50,632 nt of DNA, taken from NCBI GenBank assembly GCA_003452395.1, contig DMOI01000038.1, positions 1 to 50,632 on the forward strand. Reading direction: 5' to 3'. The stretch comes from Clostridiales bacterium (GTDB lineage Bacteria > Bacillota > Clostridia > Lachnospirales > UBA12420). Positions 41,780 to 50,624 of the stretch are shown one piece after another; within the stretch, counting starts at the first letter, position 1; each line of letters opens with the position of its first letter. A program made the translations under genes and the position numbers. Under the pieces are notes generated by a model that searched no databases, was not told the origin of the DNA, and saw nothing but the letters and a program-made list of their open reading frames with translations.

Positions 41780-43456
41780 ATGTTGAATTATAATTTAAAT
41801 AATAACAATTTTATAGAAACAAATAATATTATTTATAAGAGTGAAAGTTTTGTGAAAATTAATGATGAAAATCAATCGGACAAAAATATTGCATACTTTC
41901 TAGTTTTATTTTGTATGATAGCTCTGTCGATTATATTCCCTAATGTTTTTGATGGTAAAATTGAAACGGAAATATTTGTAATTTCAAGTATACTTATAGC
42001 TGGTTTTATAATTATACTTATTATTAGTAAAATTAAAATCAAAATTCCAGTAATTCATGAAATAAATAATGAAGGTGTTATTTCATATTTTAATGGAAAA
42101 GAAGAACATAATATCAAATGGAATTAAATAATTTCAATAAACTTACGTGGAAATACCAGTAAAGCCAACATTGCTTTTAAAGTTCTACTTGATAGAGAAA
42201 ACACTCATAACAGTCTTTTTAAAAATCACAACCTTACGGAAGAATTAGTATTTTTTAATGTGATAAATCCTATGGAGTTTATAGAAAAAGTAGAAAGCTT
42301 TTTAAACTTAAATTTAGAAAATAATTTAAACTTAATACAAACAAATAATGAGATGTTTAAAAATGATTATTTTTTAGCTGAAGAAAAGGGTAATGTTGAT
42401 TTTCTCGTTTCTATGATGCCTCTAATAAGGTGGCTTTTAGGTGCAGAGGTTTTATTTTTTGCATTTTTATATATTGGTGGAAATACCTATGGAGATAACA
42501 TTCATATTTTCTTAGAAACATCTAAAATTTCACTAGTTATTTTAGTACTAGGTTTATTGATTAATATTTTTTTATATAATATTACAATAAAAACAACATA
42601 TATTTTTACAAATAGAAGACTAATTATTTTAAGAAATAATGAAATAAATTCATTAAGTTGGGAAGATATGAATGCAAATACACTAGTAAAAAAAGGATCA
42701 TTACATTTAGTTACAAATTCTAGAATATTAAATTCTTATGGTGATAATTTAAATAATAGTGGCCACTCAGGGTGTTTTATGCATGATATACTTATAGAAA
42801 CAAGATCAGCAGAGAAGTTAGGTAAGTTATGTGAAAAGTTAATTGGAGCTTCATATATACAAAATGATATAAAATCTAATGAGCTCGGAATTTTTAAAAT
42901 CTCATCAATTTCTACAAAGTATTATTTATTTACACATGTTCAAAGAAATTATACCCTTTTAAAAATATTATTAATTATCTCTGCAGTATATATAGTTTCA
43001 TTAATTTTAAAAACTCCCGATTTCTATGCTAACAACTATAATATTGATGAATTAATCAATGGATATATTAATTTTGTTATTGATTTTAAAATTATATCAA
43101 TAATCATAATATTGTTTTTCATATTACGCAAACCGACTTTTGTTATTAAAGGTACAAAAGAAGGTATAGAAATAAGCTATAATACGAATAAGGCAATGAT
43201 AGAATGGAAAGATATTTATCATGTAGAACCAAAAAGAGGACTTTTTAATAATAACTGTTTAAAACTTGTATTTAGTCTATCAGCAAAAGAACTTATATAT
43301 GACATACTTGAAACGGATTACAAAAAATGGACTTCAAAACTTAGAAGGTTACATAAAAAAAGTGATGGTAAAAAAGATTTCTGCTATATGTACTTTAGAA
43401 ATTATGAAGAACTAAATAATGTCCTTATGATATTCAGCAATATAAGTAAAAGCTAA
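41780..43456 (+). pseudogene. Membrane protein with two PH-like repeats, interrupted by one in-frame TAA
   Basis: The frame opened at ATG 41780 (AAGGTGA site) meets TAA at 42125-42127 after 115 codons and then stays open in the same frame to 43456. The 44 codons after the stop read as protein (IISINLRGNTSKANIAFKV and on) before any usable start; GTG 42260 and ATG 42272 have no ribosome binding site. The whole would be 558 residues. It has two halves of similar build: helices, then a strand region ending in W-x-[stop]-I in the first half and W-K-D-I (IEWKDIYHVEP) in the second. The stop thus sits where an acidic residue is expected, so one change from GAA to TAA explains it. YIFTNRRLIILRNNEI suggests a bacterial PH-like domain. 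Function unknown. Confidence 0.7.
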
Positions 43457-43549
43457 GGAATGAATAAAGCAAACAACTTTATTTAGTTTACATAGGTATA
43501 ACTGGGTCACAAGCTTGACAAATAGACAAATTTATATAAAGTTAATTTC

Positions 43550-43586
43550 AAAAAGCAGTGATATGCATAATATCGCTGCTTTTTTA
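43550..43586 (+). terminator. Terminator of the interrupted membrane gene
   Basis: AAAAAGCAGTGATAT pairs with ATATCGCTGCTTTTTT with one mismatch, ending in a T-run. Confidence 0.85.
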
Positions 43587-43633
43587 GTATTAATATATAA
43601 TAAAGTAATTAATAATTAACTCGGAGGTTTGCC

Positions 43634-44173
43634 ATGAAAATATATGTTTTAAAAGGTAGCGATTTATTGAGGTATTTTTTGATATTTCTTATAACCGTAA
43701 GTGCCCTGGTTGGTTCAAAAGATTACATAATAGAAGTCTCAAATGCTGTAAGGAGAGAATTGCCTGTATATTGTGTAGAAAGAAATGATAAAAACATTGC
43801 ACTTACATTTGATAATGCGTGGGATAATAAAGAACTGCCTGTAATACTTGATACACTTAAAAAGCACGATGCAAAGGCTACATTTTATGTTACAGGTGGT
43901 TGGGTTGATAGGTATCCAGAGGATTTGAAAAAAATATATGATGCAGGACACCAAATAGGAAATCATTCGAATGAGCATCCACATATAGGGAAGCTGAGTA
44001 AGAGTCAGATAAAGGATGAAATTATGGAGTGTCATCATAAAGTTAAGGAATTATTGGGGATTGATATGGTAGTGTTTAGGCCGCCTTATGGGGAGTATAA
44101 TAATACTGTTATAAATACCTCTAGGGAGCTTGGTTATGAAGTTATACAGTGGTCGGTTGATACACTTACATAG
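43634..44173 (+). CDS. Polysaccharide deacetylase, C-terminally truncated
   Basis: A 179-residue NodB-domain protein with an N-terminal membrane anchor (about 11-28), close to the sporulation deacetylases of the PdaB type, which act on peptidoglycan in the envelope. Motif 1 is ALTFDNAWDN (Asp where the family has TFDDG), the metal ligands are in HSNEHPH, and motif 3 is RPPYGEYN. The chain ends at WSVDTLT, where relatives continue with DWK and about 50 more residues carrying the last catalytic motifs (Leu-x-His). It is therefore probably inactive. CGGAGG site. Confidence 0.7.
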   Translation: MKIYVLKGSDLLRYFLIFLITVSALVGSKDYIIEVSNAVRRELPVYCVERNDKNIALTFDNAWDNKELPVILDTLKKHDAKATFYVTGGWVDRYPEDLKKIYDAGHQIGNHSNEHPHIGKLSKSQIKDEIMECHHKVKELLGIDMVVFRPPYGEYNNTVINTSRELGYEVIQWSVDTLT

Positions 44174-44460
44174 GTTTAGCTAGTGGGAAGATATTTGAGA
44201 CACGCCTAAGGGTTGAGGACACTTTTGGAAAGCGGAGTGTAGCGGTGTAATTGGGACTTTGGAGAAAATCCAAGGTTTTTTTATTTGGAAATGGACGCAG
44301 GATGAGAAAAAATTAGAGTGTCGTAAAAGGTAGATAAATCATGAGGTTGAGTGGGAAAGTTACACCATCCAATTAAGAGAGTGACCAAGGCTAGACTGGA
44401 TGTATGATTCGACTATTAAAAGCACCTGTTAGAAAATTTAATATTAAAACGGCAAAATAT
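44174..44460. other. Gene-free stretch after the truncated deacetylase
   Basis: I see no frame with a ribosome binding site here. The lost 3' end of the deacetylase is not recognisable. It holds one terminator (44257-44282) and a short CATCCA/TGGATG inverted repeat near 44366-44402. It may be decayed DNA at the junction with the following island. Confidence 0.5.
44257..44282 (+). terminator. Terminator downstream of the deacetylase
   Basis: CTTTGGA (44257-44263) pairs with TCCAAGG (44269-44275) with one G-T pair, followed by seven T. Confidence 0.75.
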
Positions 44461-44461
44461 A

Positions 44462-44490
44462 TTGAGTAAAAATGGTAAAAATGATATAAT
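44462..44490 (+). promoter_or_regulatory. Promoter of the AlbA_2 gene
   Basis: TTGAGT (44462-44467), 17-nt spacer, TATAAT (44485-44490), about 70 nt before the start codon. Confidence 0.6.
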
Positions 44491-44560
44491 GATTTTTAGA
44501 AAGAGAAGATATTCGGATATAAAGGATTATTAAAAAATAATATTAGGGTAGGTGTATAGC

Positions 44561-46219
44561 ATGGATAAAAACGAATTGATAGAACTACTGAATGAATTTA
44601 GAAGTTTACCAGCCGAAAACGAATGGCTAGAGTTCAAAGAAGCTAAAGAAAACTATGACTTTAGTAAGTTGGGCAAATATTTCTCTTCGATTAGCAATGA
44701 GGCTAACTTAAAGGGGAAAAGATATGGATGGCTGATTTTTGGAGTCACTGATAAAACAAAAGAAGTTGTTGGAACTAACTATAGGTCGGAAGAAGCTAGT
44801 TTGGATAAACTAAAACGAGAAGTAGCCATCAAAACAAATAATGGGACAACTTTTATGGAAATATATGAGGTAGAAGTCGAAGGTAAGAGAGTTATCATGT
44901 TTCAGATACCAGCAGCATTAAACGGTATGCCCACTTCATGGGAAGGACACTTTTATGGACGTGATAATGAGTCACAAGTTCCACTCAGCACAATTGAGTA
45001 TGAAGAAATAAGAAACCAAGCGGGTAAAGACTTCACGGGAGAGATATGTGAAGAAGCTACTATAAACGACATAGATACTAATGCAATCAAGAAAGCCAGA
45101 GAAGAGTACAAAGTAAAAAATCCTAAGCAAGCGCAAGAAGTAGATGGCTGGAATGATGTAACTTTCTTGAACAAAGCAAAGGTTTTGAAAAATGGTAAGA
45201 TTACATATGCAGCGCTGATTTTACTTGGCAAAGAGGAATCAGAATATTTGCTAGACTCGTATGTTGCAAAGATAACATGGATATTGAAGGACGAAAACAA
45301 TATAGAGAAAGACTATGAGCACTTCACGATACCGTTTATATTAACGGGTGATAAAGTCTATGACAAAATAAGAAACCTAAATTATAGGTATATACCAAGC
45401 CAGACAACATTATTTCCACTTGAAGTTAAGCAATATGAGCCATATATTATTAGAGAAGCACTGAATAATTGCATTGCACACCAAGACTACCAAGCAAGAG
45501 GTAAAATAAATGTTGTGGAAAAGAGTGATGAACTTATATTTAGCAACCTTGGTAGTTTCATACCAGGAACAATAGAAAATGTAATCAAAAACAACGCTCC
45601 AACTGAGTACTATCGAAATAAATTTCTTGCAAATGCAATGGTGAATCTTAATATGATTGACACTATTGGTAGCGGGATTAGAAAAATGTTTACGATACAA
45701 GCAAAAAGATTCTTTCCAATGCCATACTATGATCTACAAGAAAACGGAAGGGTAGTGCTTAGTATATCTGGGAAAATAATAGATGAAAACTATAGTAGGT
45801 TGTTATTCAATAATGATGAGTTAGATTTGGAAACTATATTTTTACTAGACAAGGTGCAAAGAGGTAGGAAGATAACGAAAGAACAATCAGACTATCTAAG
45901 AAAGGATGGCTTCATAGAAGGAAGGTATCCTAATGTATTCGTATCGTCGAAAATAGCAGAGATTACAGATCATAAAGAAAAGTACATAAAAAACAGAGGG
46001 TTTGATAAGCAATACTACAAGGACTTGGTAATTGAGTATCTTAAAGAATACAATCAGGCCAGCAGGGCCAATATTAATGGACTATTAATGGACAAATTGC
46101 CAGATGTTTTAACGGATTTACAAAAAAAGAAGAAGATAAGTAATATTCTATATGAAATGAATGGCATAAAAATAAAAAATGTTGGGACTAGACAGAATCC
46201 CATCTGGAAATTAGCCTAA
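44561..46219 (+). CDS. AlbA_2 (Schlafen-like) / ATPase-like putative regulator
   Basis: A 552-residue protein. Residues about 10-145 are an AlbA_2/Schlafen-type nucleic-acid-binding domain (NEWLEFKEAKENYDFSKLGK, YGWLIFGVTDKTKEVVGTNY). Residues about 280-385 are the HATPase_c_4-like region usually found behind it (IREALNNCIAHQDYQARGKI, LIFSNLGSFIPGTIENVI, MIDTIGSGIRKMF). The C-terminal 120 residues are helical with a probable winged helix (KYIKNRGFDKQYYKDLVIEY). Such proteins are annotated as putative transcriptional regulators or helicases and often accompany defence genes. ATG 44561 after TAGGTG; GTG 44552 overlaps that site. First gene of the right-hand island. Confidence 0.85.
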   Translation: MDKNELIELLNEFRSLPAENEWLEFKEAKENYDFSKLGKYFSSISNEANLKGKRYGWLIFGVTDKTKEVVGTNYRSEEASLDKLKREVAIKTNNGTTFMEIYEVEVEGKRVIMFQIPAALNGMPTSWEGHFYGRDNESQVPLSTIEYEEIRNQAGKDFTGEICEEATINDIDTNAIKKAREEYKVKNPKQAQEVDGWNDVTFLNKAKVLKNGKITYAALILLGKEESEYLLDSYVAKITWILKDENNIEKDYEHFTIPFILTGDKVYDKIRNLNYRYIPSQTTLFPLEVKQYEPYIIREALNNCIAHQDYQARGKINVVEKSDELIFSNLGSFIPGTIENVIKNNAPTEYYRNKFLANAMVNLNMIDTIGSGIRKMFTIQAKRFFPMPYYDLQENGRVVLSISGKIIDENYSRLLFNNDELDLETIFLLDKVQRGRKITKEQSDYLRKDGFIEGRYPNVFVSSKIAEITDHKEKYIKNRGFDKQYYKDLVIEYLKEYNQASRANINGLLMDKLPDVLTDLQKKKKISNILYEMNGIKIKNVGTRQNPIWKLA

Positions 46220-46345
46220 CCCTTTTCTAAATTTGAGACTAAAAGAATTTAAGAAAAGGATTAAGAAAAGCAAATGAGAAGAACCCCAGGTTTTATAAGG
46301 AAAATCCTTTTCTTAAATAGAAATATTAAAATAATTTAGAAAAGA
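46220..46345 (+). promoter_or_regulatory. Array of related inverted repeats before the DUF6429 gene
   Basis: Five copies of one motif in alternating orientation: CCTTTTCTAAATT (46221-46233), AATTTAAGAAAAGG (46246-46259), ATTAAGAAAAG (46260-46270), ATCCTTTTCTTAAAT (46304-46318) and ATTTAGAAAAG (46334-46344). The first two can form a long hairpin, and the fourth can pair with the second, third or fifth. It fills the whole gap between the AlbA_2 gene and the next start. It could be a multi-site operator for an island regulator or a switchable RNA leader. No U-run marks it as a simple terminator. Confidence 0.6.
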
Positions 46346-46370
46346 AACATGTGATATTGGAGGCGAGAAC

Positions 46371-46604
46371 ATGGAAGAAAAGATAAAGGAACTAACACTG
46401 TTATTGATGTATCTTACCTCATTTACTGAACGAGGATATGACGTAAAAAAGGCATGGAAGGGTTATGACTTTGACATTATGAATAATCTTGATGAACAAG
46501 GGTTTATTAACTCAGGGCGAAATAGGAATAAAAGTGTTGTAATCACCGAAGATGGTGAGAAATACGCTGAAGAACTAATAAAGAAGTATGGTGTAGAACA
46601 ATAG
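46371..46604 (+). CDS. DUF6429 family protein
   Basis: A 77-residue protein with the DUF6429 pattern: LTLLLMYLTSFTERGYDVKK, AWKGYDFDIMNNLDEQGFI, then SVVITEDGEKYAEELI. The shape is that of a small winged-helix protein, so DNA binding or an adaptor role is inferred. GGAGGCG site before ATG. It follows the inverted-repeat array and precedes the primase-helicase by 30 nt, so it could be the island's regulator. Confidence 0.7.
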   Translation: MEEKIKELTLLLMYLTSFTERGYDVKKAWKGYDFDIMNNLDEQGFINSGRNRNKSVVITEDGEKYAEELIKKYGVEQ

Positions 46605-46634
46605 AAAAATTGAGAAGTATATGGAGATAATAAT

Positions 46635-48731
46635 ATGGATTTTGGAGAGCTGCAGGAGAAGTATCAAGAATTATTAGTTGAAAATGCTAATTTAAAAGAA
46701 CAAATTAAAACTTTGAGAGTTAGGCTGAATGTTGCAGTGCCTATGGTTATTTCTGCTGAAAAGAATTCTGATACACTTGAACAAGTAGCTGCTTCGGAAG
46801 AGCAACTAGATAATGCTATGATAGCTACTGTAAATAACTCATCTGAGCCAGCAGAAAAGGTTAAGTTGTTTATGTCATTATTTAGAGGACGAGAAGATGT
46901 GTATGCTAAAAGATGGGAAAGCAAGAAAACTGGTAAGTTCGGATATTCACCAGTATGCTTAAATGAGTGGAGAGATGGTGTATGTATAAAGCCCAAGTCA
47001 ACTTGCTCTAAATGTACGAATAAATCATATTCTGCTATGGATGAAAAGGTTATATATGACCATCTTAGTGGACGTGGAGATTTTGTGGCGGGTATATATC
47101 CAATGACTCAAGATGAAACATGCTATTTTTTAGCGATTGATTTTGATGACGGAGAGTGGCAAAAGGATGTCTCAGTAGTTAGAGAGGTATCAGCAGAATT
47201 AGGTATACCTATAGCGGTCGAACGTTCACGCTCGGGTGAAGGTGCACACGTGTGGTTCTTCTTTGAAAGTCCTATATCGGCAGTTACTGCTAGAAAATTC
47301 GGTAGTGCAGTACTTACATATGCTATGAATGAGCGGCATGAATTAACGTTTAAATCATATGATAGGCTTTTTCCTAATCAAGATACAATGCCAAAGGGTG
47401 GAATGGGTAACTTAATCGCTTTGCCATTGCAAAAATCTGCAAGGAATGATCATAATAGTGAGTTTATAGACGAAAATGGAAGCCACTATGATGACCAATG
47501 GGCATTGCTATCTAGCGTGAAGAAGTTATCTGAAGCCGAAGTTGAGACACTTATATCAAAGTTATGTCACGGAAATGAACTAGGGGTATTAAAAAAGGAA
47601 GAAGATGAAACCACTAAACCATGGGAAATAAGTAAAATAAAGTTGTCAAAGAGTGACTTCCCAGAGAGTCTGGAAATTGTTAAGGCAAACATGATATATA
47701 TACCTAAAGCGGGCATCTCACAAAGAGCACTCAATTATTTGAAGCGCTTAGCAGCGTTTAGAAATCCAGAGTTTTACAAAGCGCAAGCAATGAGGTTGTC
47801 AACTAAACAGTTACCAAGAATCATATCTTGTTCAGATGAGACAGAGGAATATCTATGCCTTCCAAGGGGCTGTGGAGAAGAGATATCTCTTATTTGCAAA
47901 GAACTAGACATTGGTGTAAAATTTGATGATAAGACAAACCATGGAAAAGTAATAGATGTTGAATTTAACGGTAGCTTAAGAGATGAACAGCCAAAAGCTA
48001 TACAAAAACTGTTGCAAGATGATAATGGAATACTATGCGGGACAACTGCTTTTGGGAAAACAGTCGTAGCAATAAAACTAATTGCTGAGCGAAAGGTAAA
48101 TACGCTTATTCTAGTAGATAAGGTTAGCCTAGTGACCCAATGGAAAAAGAGAATAACAGAATTTCTAAATATAAATGAAAAGTTGCCTACAACAGACGAA
48201 GCACCAAAGAGAGGCAGAAAGAAAGAGAAAAGCATTATTGGACAGCTAGGGGCAGGAAAAAATGAGCTGAATGGGATTATCGACATAGCTGTAATGCAAT
48301 CAATTAACAGAATGGGTGAAGTGAAAGAATGTGTAAAAGATTACGGCATGGTTATCATTGATGAGTGTCATCATGTTTCAGCCTTCAGCTTTGAAAGTAT
48401 ACTTAAAAGTATAAATGCAAAATACGTTTATGGATTAACGGCAACACCTACCAGGAAGGATGGGCACCAGCCAATTATTTTTATGCAGTGTGGTCCCATA
48501 AGGTACAGAGATGATGCTAAAAAGCAAGCTTTAATGCGACCATTTGAACATTACATAGTTCCAAGATTTACATCACTTAGAGTTCCACTTGGCAAAGATG
48601 AGAAAGATGTATCTATTCAAGAATTATACTCTGAAATAGTTGAAAGTGAAATGAGAAATCAGTTGATTATAGAGGATATTGTAAAAAGTCATGAAAACGG
48701 TAGAAACTGTCTTGTAATAAGTTGTTGCTAA
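46635..48731 (+). CDS. TOTE-type primase/SF2 helicase, lacking the second helicase lobe
   Basis: A 698-residue protein of the TOTE conflict-system class. Residues 1-35 are a coiled coil. Residues about 75-300 are an archaeo-eukaryotic primase domain with a Cys cluster (Cys108, 117, 124, 127), the catalytic DFD (Asp169, Asp171) and His205 in SGEGAHVWFFF. Residues about 440-690 are the first SF2 helicase lobe: Walker A TTAFGKT near 474, DECH from Asp576, and TATPTRKDG near 604. The chain ends at GRNCLVISCC, just where relatives enter the second RecA lobe (motifs IV-VI), so about 200 or more residues are missing. Without that lobe helicase activity is doubtful; the primase part looks intact. TGGAG site; the next gene follows after 15 nt. 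Confidence 0.85.
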   Translation: MDFGELQEKYQELLVENANLKEQIKTLRVRLNVAVPMVISAEKNSDTLEQVAASEEQLDNAMIATVNNSSEPAEKVKLFMSLFRGREDVYAKRWESKKTGKFGYSPVCLNEWRDGVCIKPKSTCSKCTNKSYSAMDEKVIYDHLSGRGDFVAGIYPMTQDETCYFLAIDFDDGEWQKDVSVVREVSAELGIPIAVERSRSGEGAHVWFFFESPISAVTARKFGSAVLTYAMNERHELTFKSYDRLFPNQDTMPKGGMGNLIALPLQKSARNDHNSEFIDENGSHYDDQWALLSSVKKLSEAEVETLISKLCHGNELGVLKKEEDETTKPWEISKIKLSKSDFPESLEIVKANMIYIPKAGISQRALNYLKRLAAFRNPEFYKAQAMRLSTKQLPRIISCSDETEEYLCLPRGCGEEISLICKELDIGVKFDDKTNHGKVIDVEFNGSLRDEQPKAIQKLLQDDNGILCGTTAFGKTVVAIKLIAERKVNTLILVDKVSLVTQWKKRITEFLNINEKLPTTDEAPKRGRKKEKSIIGQLGAGKNELNGIIDIAVMQSINRMGEVKECVKDYGMVIIDECHHVSAFSFESILKSINAKYVYGLTATPTRKDGHQPIIFMQCGPIRYRDDAKKQALMRPFEHYIVPRFTSLRVPLGKDEKDVSIQELYSEIVESEMRNQLIIEDIVKSHENGRNCLVISCC

Positions 48732-48746
48732 AGAGAGGTATGGGAT

Positions 48747-50219
48747 ATGGCGAATACACAGGATGAAAGATTTATTAGGCATATAAAGAAATTTAAGCTT
48801 GATGAGTTGCTTTTAAAAATAGCAGATATAACAAGAAATATGTACAAAAACAACCAATCAGTTATCGAACAACATTTTAAATGGCACATGGGACAATATA
48901 CTAATGATTGCTATCAGTTGATAACACCTTGGGGGCTGGCGGAAATAAGTTACCAAGCTATCATTAATAGTAATGACTATAGACACGAAAGGTTGAATGA
49001 CGATAACGATATAATAAACTTATATAATTTATACAGTGAGTTTAATGAAAACGTCGATGCACAGACATTAGAAAGTATAGACGAGGAGAAAACTTTAATT
49101 CTTCTACTACAAATGGCACAGGAACAATTTTGGTATCAAACACCACAAGCTATTGTAGAAAGGTTCAATAGAGATTATGAAATAATTAAAAATATGGACA
49201 GTAGATTAGATACATCAATGAATCTAGATGAAAAGTTTAAGGAAATTACAGGTTTTAATATTGATGAATACGTTAAATTAGGTCTTGTTACATTTGGTAT
49301 AGCTTTTTCGCAAAGTGATATTAGCGATGTAATGGTAGATGACAAGCTATTAAATAAGATACCTATTGCAACAAAAGAAAACATCAATAAATATATAGCT
49401 AATTATACGTGCACATACAAAGAAGTTAGAGAAGCAATAGATTTAGGCAAGCAAGCATTATTGATTAAGCCAATTATTAGTACAAGTGGAGGAAAGCTAA
49501 TCATATCAAATATGTTTAATATGTCAAAAATATTTTCGGAGTGTGTATATTGGACATTGAGAGAATATTATAGGGTTAGCAATAGTCACGACTTTGTAAT
49601 ACATTTTGGTACATGTTTTGAGAAATATTGTGAAAGCTTATTTGAATACTATATGGAATCAGATAGATACACAAAGATAGAAGAATTGAACTTAGAAGAT
49701 AAACAAGCGGACTGGATAGTTGATTTTGAGGATTATATTATGATTATAGAGCAGAAATCTGCGTTAATAAATATAAACTCTAAAAAATTTCTTGGAGACT
49801 ATGAGGGAATCTATACATATATTGACCGAAACCTAGTAAAGGCATATAAACAATTAAAGACAACTGATGATAACGTGAAGTCAAGATATAACAAACCAAT
49901 AATTAAGGTTGTTTTAACATATGAAAACCTTTTCATTCCAGAGCAGTACCAAAGAATAGTAATTGAAAGAGAAAAGTTAGACTATGGGGATAATTATATG
50001 TACTGGATTTTAAATATATCAGAACTTGAGAGGTTGTTGGCTATGTATAAAAAAGATAAACAAACAGCATTAGATATATTAAGAGAGAAAATTGATTTAG
50101 AAAAGTTACACGATCCAAATGGAACAAGGCTAGAGTTGCTATATGAAAAAAGAAACTATAGGGAAAATGAATACATGAGAAAAGTAAAAGACCATTTTGC
50201 TGGGATAGTTAGTTTGTGA
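48747..50219 (+). CDS. Protein with a PD-(D/E)XK-like motif, unknown family
   Basis: A 490-residue cytoplasmic protein that I do not recognise. The first 280 residues are mostly helical and rich in Tyr, Asn and acidic residues. Around 300-340 lies a nuclease-like core: a helix with FEKYCESLFEYYM, then Asp322 in ADWIVDF, then IMIIEQKSA with Glu335 and Lys337. D-x12-E-x-K after hydrophobic strands is the PD-(D/E)XK arrangement, so a nuclease or nuclease-derived role is inferred. The final 120 residues include VVLTYENLFIPEQYQRIVIE. It starts 15 nt after the primase-helicase stop, behind AGAGGTATGGGAT, which supports joint action. Confidence 0.65.
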   Translation: MANTQDERFIRHIKKFKLDELLLKIADITRNMYKNNQSVIEQHFKWHMGQYTNDCYQLITPWGLAEISYQAIINSNDYRHERLNDDNDIINLYNLYSEFNENVDAQTLESIDEEKTLILLLQMAQEQFWYQTPQAIVERFNRDYEIIKNMDSRLDTSMNLDEKFKEITGFNIDEYVKLGLVTFGIAFSQSDISDVMVDDKLLNKIPIATKENINKYIANYTCTYKEVREAIDLGKQALLIKPIISTSGGKLIISNMFNMSKIFSECVYWTLREYYRVSNSHDFVIHFGTCFEKYCESLFEYYMESDRYTKIEELNLEDKQADWIVDFEDYIMIIEQKSALININSKKFLGDYEGIYTYIDRNLVKAYKQLKTTDDNVKSRYNKPIIKVVLTYENLFIPEQYQRIVIEREKLDYGDNYMYWILNISELERLLAMYKKDKQTALDILREKIDLEKLHDPNGTRLELLYEKRNYRENEYMRKVKDHFAGIVSL

Positions 50220-50339
50220 AGCAGGAAGAACGATGCAATATATTAAAATTGTGCGTACAATAAGAAATCAGCGCATGTGTATTTATATGATGAGCATCAA
50301 CCACAGTAAAAATACTATATAGGAGATGAAAATATAATT

Positions 50340-50624
50340 ATGGGAATAAGCAATGAAAAAAAATTAAAGCTACAAATTAATTATAGGATACTTAAGTTGA
50401 TGTGGCATAGGCTGAGGGAAGATGGTAAGAATGAAAATAGTCAGCTATTTGCATTTATAGGAGATAAGTCAAAGCAGACATATGATAATATAACGTTGAA
50501 CGGAAAATTGTCACAAAGTACGCTTGAATCTATAGCAACGGAGATACATAGGAAAACCGATGTAGATATGGATGTATTCATTGGCGAAAAATATTTACTA
50601 TTGCCAAGTCTAACTGTAGATTAG
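50340..50624 (+). CDS. Small basic protein, unknown
   Basis: A 94-residue protein, complete in the window, that I do not recognise. It is helical and basic at the N-terminus (MGISNEKKLKLQINYRILKL) and ends with DVFIGEKYLLLPSLTVD. The build would allow a small helix-turn-helix or adaptor protein. AGGAGATG lies about 14 nt before ATG 50340, which is longer than usual. It follows the PD-(D/E)XK-like gene by 120 nt of apparently gene-free DNA and probably belongs to the same island, which may continue past the right edge. Confidence 0.55.
   Translation: MGISNEKKLKLQINYRILKLMWHRLREDGKNENSQLFAFIGDKSKQTYDNITLNGKLSQSTLESIATEIHRKTDVDMDVFIGEKYLLLPSLTVD

Noticed and set aside
44366..44402. CATCCA/TGGATG inverted repeat, considered as a tRNA remnant or attachment site
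   Set aside because: No cloverleaf, no CCA end and no second copy at the other side of the island could be seen.
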